From Penicillium oxalicum (taxonomy: Eukaryota; Ascomycota; Eurotiomycetes; Eurotiales; Aspergillaceae): 64,000 bases of DNA. The stretch spans positions 5,518,001-5,582,000 of the forward strand of contig NC_064650.1 in the NCBI RefSeq assembly GCF_001723175.1, written 5' to 3'. The notes beneath the pieces are model-generated. The model was not told where the DNA came from and did not search any database. It saw only the letters and a program-made list of their open reading frames with translations. Positions 25,338-37,847 of this stretch are shown piece after piece. Positions within the stretch are counted from its first letter, which is position 1. The number at the start of each line of letters is the position of its first letter. Made by a program: the position numbers and the translations under genes.

Positions 25338-28300
25338 ATGCTACCAATGTCAATGGGACTTTCTTGTTGTGTGAGCCCGCAGGACTCAAATGGGCTCTGA
25401 CACGAGGAAAGAATGACGAATCAAACCCCCTTTATGCCGAGCATTGAGCTTGCAGGCAGGCCCAGTTGTCAATTTTGGGTATGTGAAGCCGTTCTCCGCT
25501 CTACAATAGTTTGAAGTTGTTCCCGCACTGACAGGCCCGACCAGGACCATAAGAACGCCTCGCTTTCACCATGTGTACTGCCGTACCTGGTGATGGCGCC
25601 TGCAAGTACTATATGCCTCATTATGCTTGGGTACTTTCTTGAGCCCATATGGAGACGATGGCAGCCAAAATGGACTCGCCCATTTTTATCCGAGCAAGAG
25701 GAAGAGACTGATATCGGCTTAGAGCATGTGAAACGCCCGTTGGGGTGGACAATTGCGCTCCTAGTCTTCACCGCTATCGGGCTTGTCGCTGAGCTTGTAC
25801 ATCTATACCCACCTCATTGGAGCATATCTGCTTCAATTCTCATTGTATCATGGGTGAGTGTGAAGGCCCTCACGCCGCACCCAAAGGAAATATCCACTTA
25901 ACTGACCTCTGATTCTAGGCCTTGGCCGGACTGGTCCTCACACTAAAGAGACCGCGATCATGCTCAATCCCGATGCTGATCTTCTTCGTTCTTTGTCTTC
26001 TTGTGGAGACCATCCTCGGCACTGATTCTCGTACTCAAGGCAAAATATCGGCGATCGCTCATGTAGTTGCTGGTCTTGCTGCCTTGATGGCCTGTTTCAC
26101 CATCCTGTGGATGCCATTTCGGAGGTCCTCACTGTCAGCAATTGAAATCAGTGGTGTTGGTCAGACCCCGAGCAGTGATTTTCGCAGTCCAGAAGATAAC
26201 TTGCGTCTGTGGCAATTTCTCACCGTCTCTTGGATGATGCCATTGATCTCGCTTGGACGCAAGAGACAGCTCAACGAGCCAGACGTCTGGTCTCTTGGGT
26301 TTGAATTTCAACACAGTCGGCTTCATGAGAAGTTCCGTCGACTGCGCGGTTCTGTCCTGTCCCGGGTTCTACGGGCCAATGGGCTTGATGTTCTCATCCT
26401 CTCCTGCATTGCGATACTGCAAATGTTATGCACTTTCTCCACTCCGATTCTTCTCCAGCAAATTTTGCAGGGGATGCAGGACTCGACTGCACCCAGGCGA
26501 GTGCCTCTGACCTATGCGGCCCTCGCCCTTGCTATTCGTCTGGTAGCTGCTCAGTCGCAGGTACTCAACTTGTGGTATGGCAGGCGATGCTATGAGCGCT
26601 CGAGAGGTGAAATGGTCATGATGGTTTATGAGAAGGCCCTATCGAGAAAGAACATTCTTGGCACGCATGAGGAGAAGGAGAAGTCGAACTCCGGCGGTAC
26701 ATCCTTGACCAATGGCGACCCTGAAACAAGCGAACAAGAAGATTTGTCTACAGGGCAAAAAGGCTCGTGGACAAATCTTTTCTCTATTCGTCGCAAAGTG
26801 CAGCCAAAGAAACCTAAGGAGGCTGCAACTCTTGGAAAGATCTTCAATTTGCTTCGAGGAGATGTCTACGATGTGGCTCAGCGATTTTGGGAGATTGATG
26901 TGCTCATCGACAAACCGCTGGGGCTGATCATTGCCGTTGTTCTGGTGTGGAAATTATTCGGACCGTCCTGTTTCCTGGGTGTCCTGACTGTTTTGATCGC
27001 TCAATCTGTGAACGCCGTCATTACCAAGTTCCTTCTCCGGAGAGAACGTCTGACTCGAGCTTCGACTGATGCCAGATTGCAAATCACGTCGCAGTTTGTG
27101 GAAGCTATTCGACATCTTCGATGGTATGGCTGGCAGAACCATTGGCTTCGCAAAGTGATGGACGCTCGTCAGCGCGAACTGAACAGGCGCATCGTCACCA
27201 GACTTTGCTCAACATCAATCAACGTTATCAATGCTTTCGCCAGTGGTATTTTCCCTGTTGTCGCTTTATACGCCTACACAAAATTAGCCGGTCATGAGCT
27301 TCGGATTGATATCATTTTCCCTGCTTTGCAACTGTTTACAATGCTGGAGACGCGGTTGCGGGAAATCCCAAGTCTCATCACGTCATTACTGAACGCCTCG
27401 ATCGCTCTTGGGCGGATAGAAGACTTCATGGCAGAGCCGGACAAAGCAGAGGCTTCTTCAGACCGCCTCCCAGATGAAATTGTCATCTCACTTGACTCGT
27501 GCTCATTCTCATGGCCTGGAAAGACATTGCCTGTTCTCAAACAGGTCAATGTAACGATCTCAAAGGGTCTTACGGTCATTAGTGGGAAAGTTGGCGCGGG
27601 AAAAACGGCATTCCTACAAGCCTTACTGGGGGAGCTTGATCTCCTTGACGGCGTCTGTCATCTGCCCAATGAGACAGTAGGCTACTGTGCACAGACACCG
27701 TGGTTGCAGAGCATGAGCATTCGCGACAACATCCTCTTCTCTGCACCATATGAAGAGCAGCGCTACAAGAGGACAATTGAAGCATGCGCACTACTGCCAG
27801 ACATATCGCAGTTCAAGCATGGCGATTTAACCTTTATCGGTGAAAATGGCGTCGGTCTTTCGGGAGGGCAAAAAGCGAGAGTGGCCCTTGCGCGAGCTGT
27901 GTATAGTACTTCTCGAGTGCTCCTGCTTGATGACCCCTTGTCCGCACTGGATCATCACACTGCCGAGTTTATCGTGCGCAAATGTTTGCTGGGGCCGCTG
28001 ATGCAAAATCGCGCCATCGTTTTGGTGACACATCGTACTGGACTGGTCTACGATATTGCTGACCAAATTATTGATATCAACGAGTGTTGCGCCAAAGTCT
28101 ACGACAAAACCGCACTGAGAGAGTCGGGAGTTACTGATGGTCAAATGAGCCGGGTGACCAAGCGTGACGATGAGAGCCCTGAGCCCCAAGAAGCCAACTC
28201 CGAAGAAGAGGCTGCAGCGATTCCAGAGAAATACTTTGAAGAAGAGCATCGTGCTGAATGGGGCGTCAAAGCCCGCGTCTACTGGAATTATGTCAGGGCT

Positions 28301-30034
28301 GGCAAGTACCGCTGGTGGGCTCTCCTCGTGTTGGTCCTCGCAATTCACAGGCCCATGGCTGTGGGACAATCATGGTTTTTGAAGGAATGGGGTGAAGCGT
28401 ATAGAGATATGCCAACGTCGCACGGGGCCTTCAATCCTCATACTTGGCAGGTTGCTCTTGTGGATCAATCATTTCGGTTGGCTTCCATGGAAGGCACCCA
28501 TCTTGCACCTTCAAACCCTATCGACCAGCTTCCGTCCCCTACTGAGGACGTCCACCCATGGTTATGGGCCTTTCTTGGCATCGTGTGCCTCCAAACTTTC
28601 GCACTTTTAGCCTCTCAGCTACTAATGCTTATTATCGTCTACTGTGCAGGTAAATCACTATTCCACCAGGTCATGGACCGCGTCAGTCATGCTTCCTTCC
28701 GATTCTTCGATGTGACCCCTGTTGGCCGTTTGATGAACCGGCTCACATCGGACATCAGTGCAGTGGATGGCAACATCAGCGTGCAGTTCCAGACCATTGC
28801 TTTCTATGCAATTACATGGATTTTCTCGATAATGGTCATTGTTATAGCGACCCCCGCATTTCTTCTGTTCTCCCTGGTTCTTGCTGTGGCCTTTGTCGTC
28901 ATCTTCATGCGATTTCTTCCCACCTCACAAAGTCTCCGTCGACTGGAGATGGTCTCATTGACGCCCCTACTGTCTAACTTTGGGGAGTTGCTGCACGGTC
29001 TCACAACTGTGCGCGCGTTCCGAGCCGAGGAGCGCTTTCAAAATCGAGTCATCTCCGTGGTCGACAAGTTTCAGGGAATGGATCATTTCTATTGGTCTCT
29101 TCAGGCTTGGCTGATGTACCGCTTCGAGAGTCTCTCCGCCCTTTCGACGTTTTGTCTGACCGTCCTGGCGCTTTACACAAATACCACACCTGGATTGGTA
29201 GCCTTCGTGCTCATTGCTGCCAATAACTTTGTGGATTCGACGCATGGACTCTGCAAGCAGTATGGTCAGCTGCAAATGGACTTTGTCTCGGTTGAACGCA
29301 TTGATGAGCTCCTCCATATCGAAGAAGAGCCCAGGGGCACTATTGACCCCCCGGCAGCGTGGCCAAGGTACGGCAGCGACGTCCTATTTGAAGATGTGAC
29401 CTTGCGATATGCCCCACACTTGGATCCCGCGCTCAAGGACGTCTCTCTGCGAATTTCCGGTGGATCAACCACTGCTGTCATCGGCCGAACAGGGAGCGGT
29501 AAATCCACACTCGCTATTTCTCTACTCAGCGTGGTTCGACCGGAATCTGGTCGCATCATAATAGATGGTCTGGACATCGCTCATGTGAATACGCAAGCCC
29601 TTCGGACGCGCGTGACCTTTGTCGCGCAGGATCCTGTTCTGTTCCCGGGAAGCGTCCGACTCAACCTGGACCCTACCGAGGAATTTTCCGATCAAGAATG
29701 TGCCGAAGTCCTTGGACGACTCTGCGGTCGACATGGATGGACACTCGACACACATATTGAAGCTGGTGGGAAAAATCTGAGCCAGGGCCAACGTCAATTG
29801 ATCGCCCTCACTCGCGCTGTCCTGCGACGCAGTCCACTTGTCATCTTCGACGAGGCCACCGCCTCTATTGACCAGGAGACGTCGATGGACATTCAGCAAA
29901 TCGTTCGAGAGGAGCTGCAGTTATCGACGGTGATCACAATTGCGCACCGTGTCGAAGCTGTGAAGAATGCAGATCATTTCGTGGAGCTCGATCGAGGGAC
30001 AGTCTCGAGACACGGCAGTGTGGCTGACATGTGA
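25338..30034 (+). CDS. ABCC (MRP-type) full ABC transporter
   Basis: The main exon is 25919-30034, preceded by 25535-25853, with two small upstream exons proposed at 25338-25370 and 25456-25478, for 1496 residues. The small exons are needed because the frame of exon 3 is closed by a stop upstream without any ATG; the GTGAGC and GTATGT donors and phases fit. The protein has an N-terminal membrane domain and two TMD-NBD halves. NBD1 has Walker A GKVGAGKT, signature LSGGQ and Walker B VLLLDDPLSALD. NBD2 has GRTGSGKST, LSQGQ and LVIFDEATASID. Asp instead of Glu after Walker B in NBD1 marks a degenerate first site, as is usual in ABCC proteins. Such pumps export glutathione conjugates, drugs or metabolites from the plasma membrane or into the vacuole. 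The substrate cannot be read from sequence. The neighbouring cyclase-family gene shares its strand, but a functional link is only a guess. Confidence 0.9.
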
Positions 30035-30388
30035 TAGACGGGAGCGGAGCATGACCGAACCGATGAGGATCCGCGGGACTGTTTTTTGCAGCCCGACTGC
30101 AGGCTGTGGAGCTACAGTAGATTGATAAATATCATGCGTACCAGGCATGATCGCTGATGAGTGTGAGATCACACTGGACTCTTGAACTGCTTGAGAGAAC
30201 ACCTGTCGCCTGATGGTCTTACACATGTCACTTGGAGACGCCTCAAGGTAATACGACGGATAGAGCACGTGCCACTGAACCGGAGAGTCGAGATCCATGG
30301 AGATGTCGCATGGACGGTTGTCGTGGTACATGAATTCAATCTATATATAAATGGTGTCTTTGAACATAAAAGCAGAGTATCTAGATAT
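30035..30388. other. Intergenic region between converging genes
   Basis: It contains the 3' ends of the ABC transporter (+) and the SCP2 gene (-). No gene is seen. Confidence 0.6.
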
Positions 30389-31051
30389 TTACAACTTGGC
30401 CTTGCCCTGGGCCTTCTTCAGAATGGGCTCCATCTTGGTGGCCTTCATAATGTTACCCTTGATCTTGAGCTTGCCGCCCATGAACAGGCGCTGAGCATTG
30501 GCCTTGCCATTCACCAGGGACTCGAAGTCCGCGTCCGACAAAGTAAGAGTGACTAAATGAACAGAAGAAAAAAAAAGTCAGTCAGTAACCCACCAACAAA
30601 TACTCTTGTTTTTTTCTTCTCTTTCTTGAACAAGTCCTATGACCGCACGCGTAGGGTAACAATCAAGAAACATCAGCCCGCTTACCGTCAGCCTTGCCGC
30701 CAGCGGGGGCGGCGCCCTGGCCCACCTCGCCCTTGTTCTTCAGGTCGAGATACCAACTGGCCTCTTCGCCCTTTTCATTCTTCAGGTTGAAGCTGACGAT
30801 CGCCTTGGCCTTGTTGATGGCGTCCTTGCGCTCGGCATCATCGGACTGCAGGGCCTGGTTGATCACGTCAAAGGCAGCGGAGGCTGGGAAGGAGTCTAGA
30901 TTGAGGCCACATGCTCGTTAGTTTCCGTGAAGCTTCCTAGTCATGAATGCTTTTGCGACCGTGGACGGGGGGAAGATGGCTGGCCCAGGGGAAAGGGAGG
31001 TGGGGGCAGGTTGGCAGTTGATGATGGTCACGCACCTTTCTTCAGAGACAT
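30389..31051 (-). CDS. SCP2 sterol/lipid carrier protein with peroxisomal signal
   Basis: Exons 31036-31051, 30686-30895 and 30389-30552 give 129 residues. The first exon is only 16 bp (MSLKK plus one base). SCP2-domain proteins bind fatty acids, acyl-CoA or sterols in a hydrophobic tunnel. The chain ends in AKL, a classic type 1 peroxisomal targeting signal, so a role in peroxisomal lipid metabolism is likely. Characteristic parts are the N-terminal helix (FPASAAFDVINQAL), the strand region VSFNLKNEKGEEASWYLDLK and the C-terminal block FMGGKLKIKGNIMKATKMEP. Length and layout match stand-alone fungal SCP2 proteins. The introns are 140 and 133 bp with GTGCGT and GTAAGC donors. Confidence 0.94.
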
Positions 31052-33388
31052 GATGGGCGGATGAAGGAATGATGGAATTTGGGGGAGGAAGAGATCGAGA
31101 TGAGAGACAGTGGGAAAGAGAGAAGAGTTTCGGTATGAATGGCGGACTGGAACCCCAGGATCTGGGGGTGTGATTTATATGACGAAAGCTCTCAGGAACC
31201 CCGGCGATCGTCACTCGCTGTGCCGCTGCCAAACATGTGAACGTGAACCCTCCACAACTGAAATGGAGTCAGCCCGTGCCGGACCGAGGCCCCCTCGAGC
31301 CTCGTGCACCAATAAGGTCACGCAGGGAAACGCGAAGTAAAAAGTAGCCCTTCGAGTGCTACTTTCCTGACTGCTCTTACTCCTGTTGAGGTGCGTACTA
31401 ACCACCTAGTGCTGAGAGTAGTGGTCACTCTAGTGAACTACCAGGTACCTGAGTCCTAATGATCCTCTCCCACTCCAGGGTTTCCAGAGTCTTCGATTCC
31501 TGCAGCCCTCTGCTCCACAGCAATTGAAGCTGCCAACGATGGACACTTCCCCACATGGTCTCTATATTTGTAGGCTATTACCTAGGAGTATCTCCAGACA
31601 ATCATCGCGACCGTCATGCCTTAAATCATGTCAAATCATCTGGGCAATATGACGGGTCAAGGTCTGCCTGAGAAGATTGTTATCTTGCATTGAGCATGCA
31701 TAGGTCCCTGCTTCAATGTCGAGACTAAGGTTGTGTACAAATCTTTCACCCGCTAGAACCGCCACTCAATTCGGCGCTACGAGGCATTCACCTAGCAGCG
31801 ATTGATAAAAGTCCGACCTGAAGCGAATGTCCCTAGGATATTCCGTATCAGGCTTGCCTGGAACGCATTATCGGGCGAGCTGCACGTGCCTACTGAACGA
31901 CTACTAATATCCCCCCTACCTGGATCAGACGCTTCGTTCCCCTCGGAACTCACTATTTACTGATGGAATCGATGCGCCATTGAAGCCAGATCAACCATTA
32001 GACACCAAGTGCCTCGCGAGATTTCAATGCCATACCCAGAATACTCAGAAATCAGGCCAGGTCTGACAAGCCTTGTAAACCACTCACCAAGGAGACAGCG
32101 CAGGATTGGATGGTTGATTGCTTCCATTTGAAGCCTCCAGGGCTACACCCAACACGCGTCAACGTGGGTTATCAGCACGTGATGATAGACACTGTGAATT
32201 GAGACGCGATGGATGAGAATACGAGAGCGGGCGCGTGTAAAAGGTAAACAGAATAAGAGTGAAGATTAAGGGACGACTTGGCCGCATCCTGGCGACTCAA
32301 TTTAGAGCTCAATAAATGACTTCTGTAGTCGCGACACTTGGAGGAATTGTCGACACCCACGTGGTTACGTGATGCCCGACTTCTCAGGTACGACGGCATC
32401 AATGCTTGGCGGACGAAGAGTGATCAAGATGACATCGTCAACCCCCAAGCTTCTCCATTGATGAGCTCAGTCAGTGTAGGTTTCCCGCAGGCCTCGGACA
32501 CAATAATGATGATCACAGTCACCTGATGAGTCAATTCAATGGGCGCACTTTGCATGGTCGCTTGAAGATGTTTGACGTTGCGACTGCTTCGAAATCTTTT
32601 TGCTGCTACTAGTTCATCATCGTCGTCCGCGCGATCTCCACTCCCCCACGACTGCGCGACTCCGCGGTAAAAGCGACGGACCTTCCTCATCCCTCGTCTG
32701 AGCCGTTTCGGTTTCTCCTCTGAGGTACGTGCCTTCTCCGATCCATAGACTGAATTTGGAGCACTTGATTTTCTGGATCCCGTGCGTATCGGCGGGGGCC
32801 TAAAGAGAACGATGCACCTCGTGGTGTGTGCTTGCTTTTTGCCCCGATTGCCTTGTCTGTTTCGCGCCGGTGCTTCTGCTCCGTTTGCACCCCAATATCT
32901 CCAAACTCCAAGAGACTAAACTTAACGTGGCAGATTCCTTTTCTTCAAATTTCTTTCTCCGACTGCGCCGGCGCCTCTGAGAAGATAATCCCACAAGTTT
33001 GCTCGTCCTCGTCCTACGGTCCTCTCATTGTTCAGCCTCTCGTCAATCAACGAAATTACCCCTCATCAATCACCGATCAACGTTGATTACCACAGATTGC
33101 CGACTTTGGCGGGGACAATATATTCTCGACGGCTTCAGATCCTGGCCTGGGACGTCGTGTTGATGACCTCCCGACCAACCCACGGCACCAATCTGATTGT
33201 GACGTGCTTCATTCCTCACTTGTCTATCACCTGACCTGACTAGCGACACTGCTTTCACTTTCATTTGCAACCTGCAGCGTGGGACATCTATCTTGATAGA
33301 ATCCTCGTGGATCACACCGCGGTGGTTGGTTTTGCTAATCTTCGAGATCACGGATGGGCCGGACTCCCCATCTATTTCTATTGCAACC
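31052..33388. other. Divergent intergenic region
   Basis: This 2.3-kb region lies between the starts of the SCP2 gene (-) and the SNF2/RING gene (+). Only short ORFs without recognisable motifs are present. Pyrimidine-rich tracts close to 32930-33070 probably belong to the promoter and leader of the SNF2 gene. Confidence 0.5.
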
Positions 33389-36300
33389 ATGCCCCCATCG
33401 AAAGACGATCGCGTCAACTCCCTGGTGGAGGACCAGGAGACGTTCCAATTTCTGCTGGACGATCTTCGCGAGACCAACCCGCAAGACACTTCAGGCATTG
33501 CTGAACTAGAGGCTACGGTAAAAAGAATCGAAGCCGAAATCGCAGGGCTTCTCGGCACAGTTTCAAATGAGTCCTCCCCTATCCCCTCAAACAACTTTCA
33601 ACAAGGCGCCCCCTCGCAATCGTCTGATGGGCCACCTTTTTCCACCCAGAGGAGCCCGATGTTACCTTCGTACGTCGATCCTACCTCTGCGCCATACCAC
33701 CCGTCTACCGCCCCTTCGCCTTTCGCAAGCCGCACGGCTTCTTTGTCAACATCACTACTCCACACAAGACCCGACGAGTCTCGCAAGCGACAGCGCCAAA
33801 ATTCTTCCGGCTCGCCAGTTCTGCGGCAGTCGTCCAAGAGGGTTGCCATCGACCGTCACAAGTCCCGATACGAGGAGCTGGAGGCGGATATGGAGCGTGA
33901 ACTGAAGCGGACACGTGAGGAACACGATGAGGCAAAGGAGGCCGATGCTGTTCAAACACGAGCAATGGTGGAAGGAATCTCAGTCGATCAGGTTTTGGAG
34001 AAGATTGAAAAGGAGCGGGAGGAGGAAGAGGAGGCCATTCGCGCTCAGTACCGTACGGCGATGGATGAGCAAGTCGCACGGATCATTCATGCAGAGGAAG
34101 TGGCCAGTGAGAGCGAGGAGGAGCGTCGCTCCAGTCCAATGTCCTCGCAATTCAATCTCCCTGATCGCACGCTGAACCATCCACAAAGGGCTCGTCCAGA
34201 AAGTCCGTCTCTTTTTTCCTCGCGGCACACCGGCCCCTACCCCGTGCCAACGCAATTTGATTACAATCCCGAGCCCCCAGGCACATATCCCTATGGAGAT
34301 GATGATCTGCAGGAAATACCGAGGGAATACTTCGACTCCCGCCATCCGGGCTCACTGGGCTACAATTCTCCAGGCTTTGGCTCTTCCCGCTTCAATCCGC
34401 CAGGGGCTGGCTCATCTGGAATGAGGCCACCAGGCAGGTATCCGAATGGATTCAGCTCTGCCTCAACAGTGCCAAATTTTGGCCCCCCGCAGTACAATTC
34501 CATGTTTAACCCATTAGGTGGCCGAGTTTTACCTTGGATGCAGCCGGAACTTCCAGCACAGACACCTGTGATGGAGGCAGTAGATCTCTTGCAAGATAAC
34601 CCTCTGGGGCTGGAAGATGAGGATGATTTAGAGTCAGACATCACCTCCCCGCGCCTACTTTCCAAAGTGACATTGACGAACTAACTGATGAGTTGACAGG
34701 CAATACGAGGAGCAGAACTTTCCGGAAGACATTAAAAACCTAATCACGGGAATCAAGGACATCCGTGAGGCCACCAAAGCGGAGAAGGATGAGACTCCAG
34801 CGGGCCTCAAAGTGACCTTGATGAAGCATCAAAAAATCGGCGTGGCTTGGATGAAGGCCAAGGAGGAAAGTAACCACAAGGGGGGAATTCTTGCTGACGA
34901 CATGGGCCTTGGGAAGACCATTCAGGCCATTGCTTTGATGGTCGCAAGGCCTCCGCCAGATTCAGAGCATCAACCGTGTTTGATTGTTGCTCCCAAGGCT
35001 TTGATGGATCAATGGCGCCGAGAAATTCAGAGGCACGTTCTACCAGGAAAGCATCAACTGTCTGTGTTTATCTATCATGGCACCAATCGCGCTGAATGGA
35101 GAAAACTCAAGTCCTTTGATGTGGTAATCACTACCTTTGGCACTCTGACCGCCAGTTACAAGTCGCTTCTCAAGGCGGAGAAGCTGGAAGAGGAAGGCAA
35201 AGATAGTAGCATTATCAGAGATGTTCGCAATGCGTCAACATTCTTCACGCCTCTTACGAAGTTCCATCGGGTGATCGTGGATGAGGCACAAAACATCAAG
35301 AACCCGGCCGCGAAATCGGCCAAGGCCTGCTGTCGACTGAATGCCACATATAGATGGTGCCTTACCGGAACGCCGATGATGAACAGACTCGAAGATTTTC
35401 AATCTCTTTTGTCCTTCCTCCGAATCCGGCCGTACAACAACAAGGAAAAATTCAAACGCGTTAGTGACATTGAACCGAGAAAGTCAAGGGAATACCTCTG
35501 GCTGACGTGAACCACAGGATTTCCGGGTCGTCAAGAGCGGCTTTGTCCCAGAGCATGTAATGCAGCAGCTGCGCATTCTAGTCAAGTCTGTTTGCTTCCG
35601 CCGAACGAAGACCTCAAAGATTGACGGCCAACCCATCCTACAATTACCTTCCAAGGTCATCGAAAAGGTTCACGTGCTGTTTGACGAAAAGGAGCGGGAA
35701 TTCTACGATGCTTTAAATTCGAAAACGCAAAGACACGTAGAGCGCCTGTTGAGCGCCGGTATTTTGGGTAAGAAGTACAGTACCGTTCTCGTGCTCCTGC
35801 TGCGCCTGCGGCAAGCTTGCTGCCACATGCAATTATTGCAGGAGCACGCCACCGAGGTTCCGGCCGCAGAAGGCAGAGACATGATTGCCAACGCCAAGAT
35901 GTTGAGTCCTACGGTTGTCGAACGCATCAAAAGCAATGAAGGCGGAGAGGACGACGGCACTTGTCCGATCTGTATGGATATCGTTGAGAATGCAGTGATC
36001 TACATTCCCTGTGGTCACTCTGTGTGCAACGAATGCTTTGCTCGTATCTCTGACCCACAGATGCTGGCTCGCAATGATGATACGGGCATGATCAAGTGCC
36101 AGAATTGTCGCGGGCCTTTTGATCCACTGAAGATCACCGATGGACAGTCGTTCAAAAAGGTGTATGCTCCTACAGAAGCGGCCGAGACGGAAGCCATTGA
36201 AGAGAATGAAGATCAATCCGACGAGCTCGAGTCCGATGAATCGGATTCGGACACTGCCAGCGACGCCTCCTCAGGGAAACCCAAGAAGAAGTCTCTCGCC

Positions 36301-37021
36301 GAGCTACGCAAAGAAGGGCAGAAAAATAAGCGCGCCAAGCGCCGTTATCTCCGTCGCCTCGAAAAGTCTTGGGAGCCAAGTGCCAAAATCACCAAGGCTC
36401 TCGAAATTTTGGAGCAGAATGAAACTCGTGGCAAGGGCGAGAAGACGATTATCTTCAGCCAATTCACGTCCCTCCTCGACCTCCTGGAAGTCCCCATCAA
36501 CCGAAAGGGCTGGAAATATTGCCGCTTCGACGGCAGCATGAACATTACTGAGCGAAACGAATCCGTGGCAACATTCACCGACGATCCCGACACACGAATT
36601 ATGCTGGTGTCTCTCAAGGCTGGTAACGCCGGGTTGAACCTCGTCGCCGCTTCCCACGTGATCTTGTTCGACCCGTTCTGGAACCCCTACGTCGAAGATC
36701 AAGCTATTGATCGCGCTCACCGCATTGGTCAGGTCAAAGAAGTCTTTGTCCATCGCCTTTTGATTGAAAACACAGTCGAGGATCGGATCATCGATCTCCA
36801 GGAAAAGAAGCGGGAGCTCATCAGTGGAGCTCTCGATGAAGGAGGCTCGATGAATGTCTCACGGTTGGATGTCAGGGAGCTTGCTTATCTCTTTGTAAGT
36901 TGCGCTGAATCTTCAGACTTTTGCACTGACATACCCCGTTCTCGGCACCCTTCTGACTGTGACTGGACTCCCAACATACTAATTATTCGATGTTCATTTC
37001 ACACAGGGCGTTCGTAACTAG
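33389..37021 (+). CDS. SNF2-family ATPase with internal RING finger (Uls1/Rad5-16 group)
   Basis: Exons 33389-34632, 34700-35459, 35518-36894 and 37007-37021 give 1131 residues; the last exon encodes only GVRN. The start is chosen at MPPSKDDRVN, where an N-terminal coiled region begins; an earlier in-frame start at 33293 looks untranslated. Residues 1-415 are low-complexity with a charged coiled coil (EKIEKEREEEEEAIR). The ATPase follows: ADDMGLGKT near residue 482, DEAQ in motif II, then a C3HC4 RING from CPIC at residue 817 (CGHSVCNECF, CQNCRGPFDP), and the second RecA lobe (FSQFTSLLDLL, DQAIDRAHRIGQ). The RING inside the helicase marks the Rad5/Rad16/Uls1 group, which remodels or clears chromatin proteins and can act as a ubiquitin ligase, for Uls1 on SUMOylated targets. 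No HIRAN domain is evident, so Uls1-like is the best guess. Confidence 0.92.
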
Positions 37022-37847
37022 GTAGACAGGCGATCTTTCGCAGCAAGGTTTCATCGCGTGTGTGCCCGTACTTGTAGCTAGTAGTGGACGGGTGGTTCTT
37101 TACCATGGAAGTGATCTAGACTGATCGTTTCAACTCCCGTGGTTATGGGTCGTTTTTCTTTTTTACTTGGTGACCGCATCTCAGCAGAGGCGGTTGACCT
37201 TTATTAAGGGCAGATTTTATTTTTATACCCCCTCCAGCTTCTTCCAATGATGATGTTCCAAGCAGATCGGATCTTTCATCCATTCCATTGAACGTGCGAT
37301 TACGTTGAATTTCATCATTAAAAGGATCCTCGAAGCACGTAGTGATTTTCATCTTGGGAAAACAATCCGCTGACGGGAGGTAGTTTGCTTTTGATTTCAT
37401 TTTTCCGGGTAAATGGAATTCGTTCAAGGTTGGTTTGAGATGATTTTTATCTGCGAGGAATTTCAACCCCCCAATCAGTTGCACAAGCCTTGTTGAAGAA
37501 GGAACTTGTTTCGTGCAAAATGCTCATTTTTCAGCTGGATGGAGAAAAAAATGGGACATTGAGATGGTAAATAAAGAGTCTAAGCTACTAAGTATGGTTG
37601 GGGGGATAAACCAAAAAAGAAATGCATGATCGTGCTCTCCCTTTCTTCAAACCGCCACTGTCCCAACCGCTTTCATTGTATCGTGAATCCAGGGTCTGGT
37701 GATTATCAACCCGTGGGAGATGCCGCCCCTCGTACTTTTTTTTTTGTCGATTTCAAGAATGGAGACAAAGCGGGAGCCGGCTATGAGGGCTTCCCAAGTT
37801 CAAGGCATGATTGAACATTTGGAAGCCTGTGAATAAGATGGAGCGCT
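37022..37847. other. Intergenic region between converging genes
   Basis: It contains the 3' ends of the SNF2/RING gene (+) and Ran (-). T-rich around 37150-37220 and 37735-37750. No gene is seen. Confidence 0.6.

Noticed and set aside
20498..30034. Glucanase, cyclase-family gene and ABC transporter as a secondary metabolite cluster.
   Set aside because: No polyketide synthase, peptide synthetase, terpene synthase or pathway regulator is present in the window.
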